Below, in pieces: positions 37,229-43,647 of a stretch of 64,000 nt of DNA. The position numbers and the translations under genes are program-made. This stretch comes from Cryobacterium soli (lineage in GTDB: Bacteria > Actinomycetota > Actinomycetes > Actinomycetales > Microbacteriaceae), in the NCBI RefSeq assembly GCF_003611035.1, contig NZ_CP030033.1, positions 2,480,001-2,544,000 on the forward strand. The letters run 5' to 3'. The notes under the pieces were generated by a model. The model ran no database searches. It worked only from the letters and a program-made list of their open reading frames with translations, and was not told where the DNA came from. The stretch's first letter is position 1, and each line of letters starts with the position of its first letter.

Positions 37229-37948
37229 ATGGCCTTCGAGACAACGCCCCTGCGCCGGGTCGAGGAAGATCCGCAGCATCCGCTGGACCGGACAGTCTGG
37301 CCGGCCACGCTGCCGCCCGTGACCCAGCTGCTGACGGACGGCCTCGACCTGGGCGCGGCCACGGTCTTCGTGGGCGAGAACGGCGCCGGCAAGTCCACCC
37401 TCGTGGAGGCGATCGCCCTGGCCTGGGGCCTCTCGCCGGAGGGCGGCTCCACGGGGGCGCGCAACTCCACCCGGCCGAGCGAATCGGCCCTGCACGACCA
37501 CCTTCGCCTGGTGCGCACCGGGGGCGCCACCCGGCACGGCTACTTCCTGCGCGCCGAGACGATGCACGGCTTCTTCACCTACCTCGAGCAGAATCCGGGC
37601 AGTCGCCCCGAGCCGCGTTTCCACGAGATCTCGCATGGCGAATCGTTCCTCGAACTCGCCATCGACAGGTTCCGCGGCCGCGGCCTCTGGGTGCTCGACG
37701 AACCGGAGTCCGCACTCTCCTTCTCCGGCTGCCTCGCCCTGCTCGGGCACCTCAAGGACCTGCTCGCCGCGGGCGGCTCCCAGGTGATCATGTCGACGCA
37801 CTCGCCGCTGCTCGCGGCCCTGCCCGGCGCCCGGATCCTCGAGGTGGGCGAATGGGGCTTGCGCGAGACGGCTTGGCGGGACCTCGATCTGGTCACCAAC
37901 TGGGCCAGCTTCCTCGATGCGCCGGAGCGGTATCTGCGGCATCTGTGA
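37229..37948 (+). CDS. Stand-alone AAA/ABC-type ATPase
   Basis: A 239-residue single-domain ATPase. Walker A VFVGENGAGKSTLVEA near residue 50, Walker B GLWVLDEPESALSF near residue 158 and the switch histidine in VIMSTHSPLLAALPG are present; there is no membrane part and no canonical ABC signature, though HEISHGESF may take its place. This resembles the small SMC/RecF-like AAA_15/21 ATPases of unknown role. GAGGGAGG lies 7 nt before the ATG. It is followed directly by the metal-transport operon but belongs to a different class from the transporter ATPase there. Confidence 0.85.
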   Translation: MAFETTPLRRVEEDPQHPLDRTVWPATLPPVTQLLTDGLDLGAATVFVGENGAGKSTLVEAIALAWGLSPEGGSTGARNSTRPSESALHDHLRLVRTGGATRHGYFLRAETMHGFFTYLEQNPGSRPEPRFHEISHGESFLELAIDRFRGRGLWVLDEPESALSFSGCLALLGHLKDLLAAGGSQVIMSTHSPLLAALPGARILEVGEWGLRETAWRDLDLVTNWASFLDAPERYLRHL

Positions 37949-37963
37949 CCAGCCCTAATGGTT

Positions 37964-37992
37964 TTGACAATCATTATCATTAGGCGTACCGT
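37964..37992 (+). promoter_or_regulatory. Promoter of the metal importer operon
   Basis: TTGACA (37964-37969), a 17-nt spacer and TACCGT (37987-37992). The -10 ends 7 nt before GTG 38000, so the mRNA should be leaderless. Confidence 0.8.
37965..37979. promoter_or_regulatory. Fur/Zur-family operator
   Basis: TGACAATCATTATCA is a 7-1-7 palindrome with one mismatched pair and matches the Fur-family box TGATAATNATTATCA at 13 of the 14 defined positions. It covers the -35 and spacer of the importer promoter, so bound repressor would block RNA polymerase. Confidence 0.83.
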
Positions 37993-37999
37993 TTCCCAG

Positions 38000-39019
38000 G
38001 TGAAGACCCCCAAACTCCTCCTCCCCGCCCTGGCCGTCTCGGCCGTCCTCGTGTTGGCCGGCTGCTCCGCCTCGACCCCCGCGGCCTCCGCCGGGGCGGA
38101 AGGTGACCTCAAGGTCGTCGCCACGACCACCCAGATCGCCGACCTCACCCGCAACATCGTCGGGGACACCGCCGGCGTGAGCGTCACCCAGCTGATCCAG
38201 CCCAACCAGAGCGCCCACAGTTACGACCCGTCGGTCGCCGACCTCACCGCGCTCGGCGAGGCCGACGTGCTCGTGATCAACGGCGTCGGCCTGGAGGAGT
38301 GGCTCGACGACGCGATCGCCGCCTCCGGCTTCGACGGCGTCACCATCGACTCCGACGAGGGCATCACCATCCAGGACGGCGAGGCCGGCCACGAGGGCGA
38401 AGACGCCACCGAGACCCACACGGATGACGCTGAGCACGACCACGCCGGCGGCAACCCGCACATCTGGACCGACGTGAGCAACGCCGAGGCCATGGCCGGC
38501 ACCATCGCCGACGGTCTCGCCGCCGCCAGCAGCACCCACGCCGCCGCGTTCGAAGCCAACGAGACCGCCTACACCGGCAAGCTCGCCGAACTCGACGGCT
38601 GGATCCGGGACAACATCGACGCCGTACCCGCCGCCGAGCGCCTGCTCGTGAGCAACCACGATGCGTTCGGCTACTTCACGGCCGCCTACGGCATCACCTA
38701 CGTCGGCAGCGTCATCCCGAGCTTCGACGACAACGCCGAACCGAGCGCAGCCGAGATCGACACTCTCGTCGCCGCGATCAAGGCCACCGGGGTCAAGGCG
38801 GTCTTCTCCGAAGCCTCCATCAACCCCAAGGCCGCCGACACCATCGCCAGCGAGGCCGGCGTCACGGTGTACTCCGGTGAGGATGCCCTCTACGGCGACT
38901 CCCTCGGCCCGGCGGACAGCGACGGTGCCACCTACATCGCCTCCCAGCTGCACAACGTGCGCCTGATCCTGGAATCCTGGGGCGTGACGCCCAGCGCCGT
39001 GCCCGCCGACCTGCAATAG
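38000..39019 (+). CDS. znuA: Zinc-type metal ABC transporter, substrate-binding lipoprotein
   Basis: A 339-residue cluster A-I binding protein. The signal peptide LLLPALAVSAVLVLAGC ends in a lipobox. Conserved metal ligands appear as SAHSYDPS, NPHIWTD, SNHDAFGYF and the C-terminal SGEDALYGDSLG region, and a His/Asp/Glu-rich loop (HEGEDATETHTDDAEHDH) before NPHIW is typical of zinc binders. A frame starting at ATG 37958 is open, but it would begin upstream of the -35; GTG 38000, at the predicted transcript start and next to the signal peptide, is preferred. The local Zur-like regulator supports zinc over manganese. Confidence 0.93.
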   Translation: MKTPKLLLPALAVSAVLVLAGCSASTPAASAGAEGDLKVVATTTQIADLTRNIVGDTAGVSVTQLIQPNQSAHSYDPSVADLTALGEADVLVINGVGLEEWLDDAIAASGFDGVTIDSDEGITIQDGEAGHEGEDATETHTDDAEHDHAGGNPHIWTDVSNAEAMAGTIADGLAAASSTHAAAFEANETAYTGKLAELDGWIRDNIDAVPAAERLLVSNHDAFGYFTAAYGITYVGSVIPSFDDNAEPSAAEIDTLVAAIKATGVKAVFSEASINPKAADTIASEAGVTVYSGEDALYGDSLGPADSDGATYIASQLHNVRLILESWGVTPSAVPADLQ

Positions 39020-39026
39020 TTGACGA

Positions 39027-39818
39027 GTGAACGAGAACCCTTCTCAGCAGCGGATGCCCGCTTCGGTCGCCCTCCGCGTCTCCGGAGCCTCGTTCGCCTA
39101 CGCGCATACTCCCGCCCTCACCGGCATGGACTTCGACCTCCATGCCGGTGAGGCCATCGCCCTGATCGGTCCGAACGGTTCGGGCAAGTCCACGCTGCTC
39201 AAGGGCATCCTGGGCCTGATCCACCGCACCAGCGGCACCGTCGAGGTGCTCGGCCAGGACACCGCGCCGGCCGGCAGCATCGGCTACGTGCCGCAGACCG
39301 ACGAACTCGACCCGGAGTTCCCGGTGACACTCGAGCAGGTCGTCATGATGGGCCGCTACCGCCAACTCGGCTGGTTGCGGCTGCCCGGCAAGAAGGACCG
39401 CGCGGCCGTGGCCGCCGCCCTCGAGACCGTTGGCCTCGGGCACCGCGCCAAGACCCGGTTCGGGGAGCTCTCCGGCGGTCAGCAGCAGCGTGGCCTGCTC
39501 GCCCGCGCCGTGGCCGCCGGCCCCCGGCTGCTGCTGCTCGACGAGCCGTTCAACGGGCTCGACCAGTCCAATCGAGACGCCCTCGTGGGCACCGTCGAGA
39601 GACTCAAGGCCGACGGCGTGGCCGTGCTGGTCTCCACCCACGACCTCGAACTGGCCCGCGCGGTCTGCGAACGCGTGCTGCTGCTCAACGGAACCCAGGT
39701 GGCGTTCGGGCCGCGCGAGAGCGTGCTCACCCTCGAGAACGTGCAGCGCACCTTCCACGAGGTGGGCGTCGAGATGGACCAGCACACCCTGGTCATCCCC
39801 GGCCACGAGGGCCACTGA
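39027..39818 (+). CDS. znuC: Metal ABC transporter ATP-binding protein
   Basis: A 263-residue ATPase. Walker A LIGPNGSGKSTLLKG, Q-loop YVPQTDEL, signature LSGGQQQRGLLARA, Walker B LLLLDEPFNGLD and switch STHDLELA are all intact. It powers the importer with the lipoprotein encoded 7 nt upstream and the two permeases that follow. A GTG start is used. An ATG directly follows its stop codon, so translation is coupled with the first permease. Confidence 0.95.
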   Translation: MNENPSQQRMPASVALRVSGASFAYAHTPALTGMDFDLHAGEAIALIGPNGSGKSTLLKGILGLIHRTSGTVEVLGQDTAPAGSIGYVPQTDELDPEFPVTLEQVVMMGRYRQLGWLRLPGKKDRAAVAAALETVGLGHRAKTRFGELSGGQQQRGLLARAVAAGPRLLLLDEPFNGLDQSNRDALVGTVERLKADGVAVLVSTHDLELARAVCERVLLLNGTQVAFGPRESVLTLENVQRTFHEVGVEMDQHTLVIPGHEGH

Positions 39819-40742
39819 ATGATCGACCTGCTCGGCCCGCTCGTCACCGCGTTCTCGCTCCCCTTCATGGCGCGGGCGCTCGTGGTGCTGCTCGCGCTCA
39901 GCCTCGTTGCCGGCATCGTGGGGGTGCTGGTCAACCTGCGCAGCCTCGAGTTCATCAGCGACGGGCTCACCCACTCTGTCTTCCCCGGCATCGCCATCGG
40001 ATTCGTCTGGGGCGGCCGGGACGGCCTGTTCCTCGGCGCCATGATCGCCGCGGTCCTGGCGGCCGTGGTGCTCACCCTGATCACCCGGCGCGCGGTCTCC
40101 GGCGACGCCGCCATCGCGATCGTGTTCACCGCCATGTTCAGTATCGGCATCCTCGTGGTGTCGCGGCAGACCAACTACGCCGGCCAGCTCGAACAACTGC
40201 TCTTCGGCCGGCTGCTCACGGTCACCCCCACCGAGGTGACGCAGACCCTGGTGATCTGCGCGCTCGCCCTGCTCCTGGTGGGCCTCACCCTCAAGCAACA
40301 GGTCTACCGCGCCTTCGACCCCACCGCCGTCGCCGCGGCCGGCTACCGGCCCCTGTTGCTCGACCTGCTGCTCAACGTCGCCATCGCCCTGGTCGTCGTG
40401 GCCGCCTCCAGCGCCGTCGGCAACCTCCTGGTGCTCGCCGTGCTCATCGTGCCCGGCGCCGTCGCGCGGCTGATCACCGCGCGGCTCTGGCTGCTCTTCC
40501 CGCTCGCGGCGGGCTTCGCCGCGCTGTGCGCCTGGGTGGGCCTGGCGCTCGGCTTCGAGGCCTCGGTCACCGCCGGCATCGACCTGCCCAGCGGTGCCAC
40601 GGTCGTGCTCGTCCTCGTGGCCGGCTACCTCCTGGTGCTGCTGGTGCGGGTCCTGGCCGACCGGATGCGCCGCCCCGCCGACGCCGACGATGCCGACGAT
40701 GCCCCCGTCGCCGACCCAGCGCCCCAGGCGGTGCGCGCCTGA
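39819..40742 (+). CDS. znuB: Metal ABC transporter permease (first)
   Basis: A 307-residue ABC-3 family permease with about eight hydrophobic segments. Visible: [42 protein letters not shown] (the conserved ALxHxxxPG motif) and [21 protein letters not shown]. An acidic Ala/Asp tail ([13 protein letters not shown]) is predicted to be cytoplasmic. The operon encodes two permeases, so the channel is probably a heterodimer with the next protein. Confidence 0.92.
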   Translation: MIDLLGPLVTAFSLPFMARALVVLLALSLVAGIVGVLVNLRSLEFISDGLTHSVFPGIAIGFVWGGRDGLFLGAMIAAVLAAVVLTLITRRAVSGDAAIAIVFTAMFSIGILVVSRQTNYAGQLEQLLFGRLLTVTPTEVTQTLVICALALLLVGLTLKQQVYRAFDPTAVAAAGYRPLLLDLLLNVAIALVVVAASSAVGNLLVLAVLIVPGAVARLITARLWLLFPLAAGFAALCAWVGLALGFEASVTAGIDLPSGATVVLVLVAGYLLVLLVRVLADRMRRPADADDADDAPVADPAPQAVRA

Positions 40743-41578
40743 TGGGCTACTTCGAGAAGGCCCTCCTCGCCGCCGTGCTCATCGGCGCGCTCAGCGGCCT
40801 CGTCGGCACCCTCGTGGTGCTGCGTCGGCGCACGTTCTTCGCCCAGGCGCTCACCCACGCCACCTTCCCCGGAGCGGTCGCGGCGGCGATGCTGGGCATC
40901 AGCATCCCCCTCGGTGCCGCGGTGGCCAGCGCCCTCATCGTGGGCATCATGACCGCGCTCGGCCGGGTGCGCCGCCAGGGCAGCCAGGTGGCCTCCGGGA
41001 TCATGCTCACCGCCGGCTTCGCGCTCGGGGTTCTGCTGCAGGCGCTCAACCCGTCGCTGCCCGTGCACGTGGAGTCCTACCTGGTGGGCTCGATCCTCAC
41101 CGTCACAGACGGGGACGTGATCCTCGCCGGCGCCGTGCTGGCGGTGGCCGTGCTCGCGGCGGTGTTCCTGGGCAAGGAGATCCTCTTCTCCACCTTCGAC
41201 CGCACCGGGTACCGGGCGGCCGGCTACCGGGAATGGGCCATCGAGGCGCTCACCCTTGTGCTCATCGCGGCCACCGTGGTGTCCGTGATGCCCGCCGTCG
41301 GTGCCATCCTGGCCATCGCGCTGATCGCCGCCCCCGCCGCCGCGGCCCGCCTGCTGGTGCAGAGTGCCGCGCACATCGCGCTGCTGGCCCCGGTCATCGG
41401 CGCCGGCTCAGGCGTCGCCGGCGTGCTGCTCTCCCGGGCCCTGGACGTGGCCGCCGGCCCGGCCATCGCGCTCACCGCGGCCGCCTGCTTCCTCCTCGCG
41501 CTGGGGGCCCGCGCACTGGCCACGCGCCGCCGCGGGGTTCACGAGCCGGCCCGGGCCGGGCTACGGTTGGACACATGA
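40742..41578 (+). CDS. Metal ABC transporter permease (second)
   Basis: A 278-residue ABC-3 family permease. Visible: LSGLVGTLVVLRRRTFFAQALTHATFPGA in the same family pattern as its neighbour, LVGSILTVTDGDVI, and MPAVGAILAIALIAAPAAAARLL. The ATG shares one base with the first permease's stop codon. The genes differ too much to be a recent duplicate; two paired permeases are common in actinobacterial Mn/Zn importers. Its stop overlaps the zur start by 4 nt (ATGA). Confidence 0.93.
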   Translation: MGYFEKALLAAVLIGALSGLVGTLVVLRRRTFFAQALTHATFPGAVAAAMLGISIPLGAAVASALIVGIMTALGRVRRQGSQVASGIMLTAGFALGVLLQALNPSLPVHVESYLVGSILTVTDGDVILAGAVLAVAVLAAVFLGKEILFSTFDRTGYRAAGYREWAIEALTLVLIAATVVSVMPAVGAILAIALIAAPAAAARLLVQSAAHIALLAPVIGAGSGVAGVLLSRALDVAAGPAIALTAAACFLLALGARALATRRRGVHEPARAGLRLDT

Positions 41579-41982
41579 AGCGAAACACCTGGCAGCGAGA
41601 GGCCGTGCGCACCGAGCTCGGTCGCGCAGAGGGCTTCGTCAGCGCTCAGGGCCTGCACGCCGCCCTGCACGCCACCGGATCCCCGATCGGCCTCGCCACG
41701 GTCTACCGCGCGCTGTCCGACCTCGCCGTGGAGGGCGACGCGGACTCCCTGCAGTCGCCCGACGGCGAGAGCCTCTACCGGGCCTGCACCACCACTGAGC
41801 ACCACCACCACCTGATCTGCCGCAACTGCGGGCTCACTGTGGAGATCGAGGTGGACGCCATCGAGAACTGGGCCACCGCCGTGGCCGCCGAACATGGCTT
41901 CACCGAGGCCGCGCACGTCGTAGATGTCTTCGGCCTCTGCGCGGCCTGCACCGCGCTTGCATCGGTGCGCCCGAACCCGTAG
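41575..41982 (+). CDS. zur: Fur family regulator, Zur-like
   Basis: A 135-residue zinc-sensing repressor. The N-terminal winged helix ([22 protein letters not shown], then [13 protein letters not shown]) is followed by the metal-sensing part: [22 protein letters not shown] and [10 protein letters not shown], giving two CxxC pairs for the structural zinc. It ends the importer operon through an ATGA overlap, so it is likely autoregulated through the operator at 37965-37979. Fur (iron) or Mur (manganese) specificity cannot be excluded by sequence alone. Confidence 0.92.
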   Translation: MKRNTWQREAVRTELGRAEGFVSAQGLHAALHATGSPIGLATVYRALSDLAVEGDADSLQSPDGESLYRACTTTEHHHHLICRNCGLTVEIEVDAIENWATAVAAEHGFTEAAHVVDVFGLCAACTALASVRPNP

Positions 41983-42123
41983 TCTGGGTAGCTGCTGCGC
42001 ATATCTGTGCGTGCATTGCTTGTTCGTGTCTTTTCCTCCCATCGAATCAGCCGCCGGAATTCACTTTTCGGCCGGCCGCTTCCGGGTGGAATCCAACGCG
42101 AACCGGCCGACAAGAGATCTTGG

Positions 42124-42141
42124 GAAGGGCATTCGCCCTTC
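42124..42141 (+). promoter_or_regulatory. Leader hairpin upstream of rpmB
   Basis: GAAGGGC-ATTC-GCCCTTC forms a perfect 7-bp stem that ends 6 nt before the TGGAGG ribosome binding site of rpmB. A role in translational control of the ribosomal-protein operon is an inference. Confidence 0.4.
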
Positions 42142-42158
42142 GGTATTGGAGGAAAACC

Positions 42159-42395
42159 ATGGCAGCAACCTGCCAGGTGACCGGAGCCGTTCCCGGCTTT
42201 GGACACAACATTTCGCACTCGCACCGGCGCACCAAGCGTCGCTTCGACCCGAACGTGCAGACCAAGAAGTACTTCGTGCCGTCGCTTCGCCGCAACGTCA
42301 CGCTGACCCTCTCGGCAAAGGGCATCAAGGTTATTGATGCTCGCGGCATCGAGTCGGTTGTCAAGGACCTGCTCGCACGTGGGGAGAAAATCTAA
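42159..42395 (+). CDS. rpmB: 50S ribosomal protein L28 (zinc-free form)
   Basis: A 78-residue L28: [20 protein letters not shown], then [19 protein letters not shown]. It has one cysteine and lacks the paired CxxC motifs of the zinc-ribbon form, so it is the C-minus type. TGGAGG lies 6 nt upstream. It heads rpmB-rpmG-rpsN, directly downstream of zur, the arrangement of zinc-sparing ribosomal operons, though I see no Zur box in front of it. Confidence 0.96.
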   Translation: MAATCQVTGAVPGFGHNISHSHRRTKRRFDPNVQTKKYFVPSLRRNVTLTLSAKGIKVIDARGIESVVKDLLARGEKI

Positions 42396-42562
42396 TGGCT
42401 AAGGCTCAGGACGTACGTCCGATCATCAAGCTGCGTTCGACGGCAGGAACCGGTTACACCTACGTGACCAAGAAGAACCGTCGCAACAACCCCGACCGAC
42501 TCGTGCTCAAGAAGTACGACCCCGTAGTGCGCAAGCACGTTGACTTCCGTGAGGAGCGCTAA
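42395..42562 (+). CDS. rpmG: 50S ribosomal protein L33 (zinc-free form)
   Basis: A 55-residue L33, [20 protein letters not shown] followed by [20 protein letters not shown] and [10 protein letters not shown]. It has no cysteine, so it is the C-minus type. Its ATG overlaps the rpmB stop codon by 1 nt. It is shorter than typical ORF cut-offs and easily missed. Confidence 0.97.
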   Translation: MAKAQDVRPIIKLRSTAGTGYTYVTKKNRRNNPDRLVLKKYDPVVRKHVDFREER

Positions 42563-42564
42563 AA

Positions 42565-42870
42565 ATGGCGAAGAAGAGCATGATTGCCAAGAACAACCAG
42601 CGCAAGGTCATCGTTGAGCGTTACGCCGCGAAGCGCCTCGAGCTGAAGAAGGCTCTTGTCGACCCGGCCGGCACCGACGAGTCCCGCGAAGAGGCTCGCA
42701 AGGGCCTCCAGAAGCTGCCCCGCAACGCCTCGCCGGTTCGCCTGCGCAACCGCGACGCGGTTGACGGTCGTCCCCGTGGCCACCTCTCCAAGTTCGGCAT
42801 CTCGCGCGTACGTTTCCGCGACATGGCGCACCGCGGCGAGCTGCCCGGCATCACCAAGTCCAGCTGGTAA
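42565..42870 (+). CDS. rpsN: 30S ribosomal protein S14 (long, zinc-free form)
   Basis: A 101-residue S14, the long form without cysteines, unlike the 61-residue zinc-binding form usually in the spc operon. Visible: [40 protein letters not shown] and the conserved C-terminal [20 protein letters not shown]. It helps assemble the 30S head. It starts 2 nt after rpmG. A strong hairpin 37 nt downstream probably ends the transcript. Confidence 0.97.
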   Translation: MAKKSMIAKNNQRKVIVERYAAKRLELKKALVDPAGTDESREEARKGLQKLPRNASPVRLRNRDAVDGRPRGHLSKFGISRVRFRDMAHRGELPGITKSSW

Positions 42871-42906
42871 CCAGCTCCTGATCGCGTAAGCGATCCAGGC
42901 ACACCT

Positions 42907-42940
42907 CAGGGGATGCCCGACTCCGGTCGGGCATCCCCTG
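42907..42940 (+). terminator. Terminator-like hairpin after rpsN
   Basis: A perfect 15-bp stem (42907-42921 with 42926-42940, loop TCCG) followed by TTGCGT, a poor T tract. Confidence 0.65.
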
Positions 42941-43084
42941 TTGCGTACCCGCCGCGTGCCGCTCGGCCTCCACCCTGATCGGGGGCCCGGGAGCCCGCAT
43001 CGGTTCGCGCACAGCGCAAAGGCAGCCAATTAGCCGGGCAAAGCGGCCCGAAACGCCGTAAATCCGCGGATTTCCGCGGATCAA

Positions 43085-43093
43085 TGCTAGATT
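43085..43093 (+). promoter_or_regulatory. Extended -10 promoter of hup
   Basis: TGC-TAGATT is an extended -10 about 100 nt before hup. The -35 region (CGCGGA) is not consensus and falls in the palindrome 43061-43072, a possible regulator site. Confidence 0.5.
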
Positions 43094-43191
43094 CAACGCG
43101 GTCGAACCGACCAACGGAGGCGTTGTCACAACGTCGCCCGCTTCACGTGAATACCTGTTTTTTACAGACGAAGGTCCGAGGAGGACACTCA

Positions 43192-43479
43192 ATGGCTGAC
43201 AAGTCGCTGAACAAGACCGAGCTCGTTGCCAAGGTTGCCGCAGACTCTGGCCAGAGCCAGGCTGCTGTCGACGGCGTTCTGAACGCTTTCTTTGCAACCC
43301 TCGCCGACACCGTTGCTAACGACGGCAAGGTCACCATCCCGGGATGGCTCGGCGTCGAGCGCACCGCGACGGCTGCTCGCACCGGTCGCAACCCGCAGAC
43401 CGGCGAAGAGATCGCCATCGCTGCCGGCCACCGCGTCAAGCTGACCGCTGGTAGCAAGCTCAAGGCTGCCGCCAAGTAG
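43192..43479 (+). CDS. hup: HU family DNA-binding protein
   Basis: A 95-residue nucleoid protein. Visible: LNKTELVAKVAADSGQSQAA, the saddle strand GKVTIPGWLGVE and the DNA-inserting arm TARTGRNPQTGEEIAIAAGH with the conserved Pro, ending in a basic tail. It lacks the long Lys/Ala tail of mycobacterial HupB. GAGGAGG is 7 nt before the ATG. It is preceded by a long leader and followed by a strong terminator, so it is a single-gene unit. Confidence 0.96.
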   Translation: MADKSLNKTELVAKVAADSGQSQAAVDGVLNAFFATLADTVANDGKVTIPGWLGVERTATAARTGRNPQTGEEIAIAAGHRVKLTAGSKLKAAAK

Positions 43480-43501
43480 GTTGCAAGCTTCGTAGTACCA
43501 C

Positions 43502-43538
43502 TGGGCGTCGACTTCGGTCGGCGCCCATTGTGTTTTCC
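43502..43538 (+). terminator. Intrinsic terminator of hup
   Basis: An 11-bp stem with one T-G pair (43502-43512 with 43517-43527) closed by C(UUCG)G, followed by TTGTGTTTT. Confidence 0.8.
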
Positions 43539-43572
43539 AGGCTTGTGTTTTCCACGCTTGTGTTTTCCACGC
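43528..43572. repeat. Three tandem 15-bp repeats
   Basis: TTGTGTTTTCCAGGC (43528-43542) followed by two identical TTGTGTTTTCCACGC units (43543-43557, 43558-43572). Each of the last two units holds TTTTCCACG, a two-mismatch match to the DnaA box. They lie immediately after the hup terminator stem. Confidence 0.85.
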
Positions 43573-43635
43573 GTGTTTCACGCGCGTGTGGTTTCGGCAC
43601 GGCCTGCACCGGACCGACGGGCATCCGCCGCCGGT

Positions 43636-43641
43636 TAAGCT
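43636..43641 (+). promoter_or_regulatory. -10 element, leaderless transcript of the copD-ctaG fusion
   Basis: TAAGCT ends 6 nt before GTG 43648 and favours this codon over the adjoining GTG at 43645. Confidence 0.5.
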
Positions 43642-43647
43642 GGAGTG

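Larger units (their letters stand above)
42871..43191. other. rpsN-hup intergenic region (321 nt)
   Basis: No gene is visible. It contains the rpsN terminator-like hairpin, the palindrome AATCCGCGGATT (43061-43072), an extended -10 (TGCTAGATT, 43085-43093), the palindrome CGTTGTCACAACG (43121-43133) and a leader with GAGGAGG before hup. Confidence 0.7.

Noticed and set aside
37958..37999. ATG 37958 as the start of the metal-binding lipoprotein, giving 14 extra residues
   Set aside because: It lies upstream of the -35 element and inside the Fur/Zur box; the GTG at 38000 is next to the signal peptide and at the predicted transcript start.
41983..42158. Zur box in front of rpmB
   Set aside because: No AT-rich 7-1-7 motif can be found in this leader.
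43142..43151. TTCACGTGAA upstream of hup as a second parS
   Set aside because: Only the 10-bp core is shared; the flanking bases (CGC and TAC) do not match the ParB site, so about 10 of 16 positions agree.
43575..43590. TGTTTCACGCGCGTGT as a parS site
   Set aside because: Only the left half matches; the right half is unrelated.
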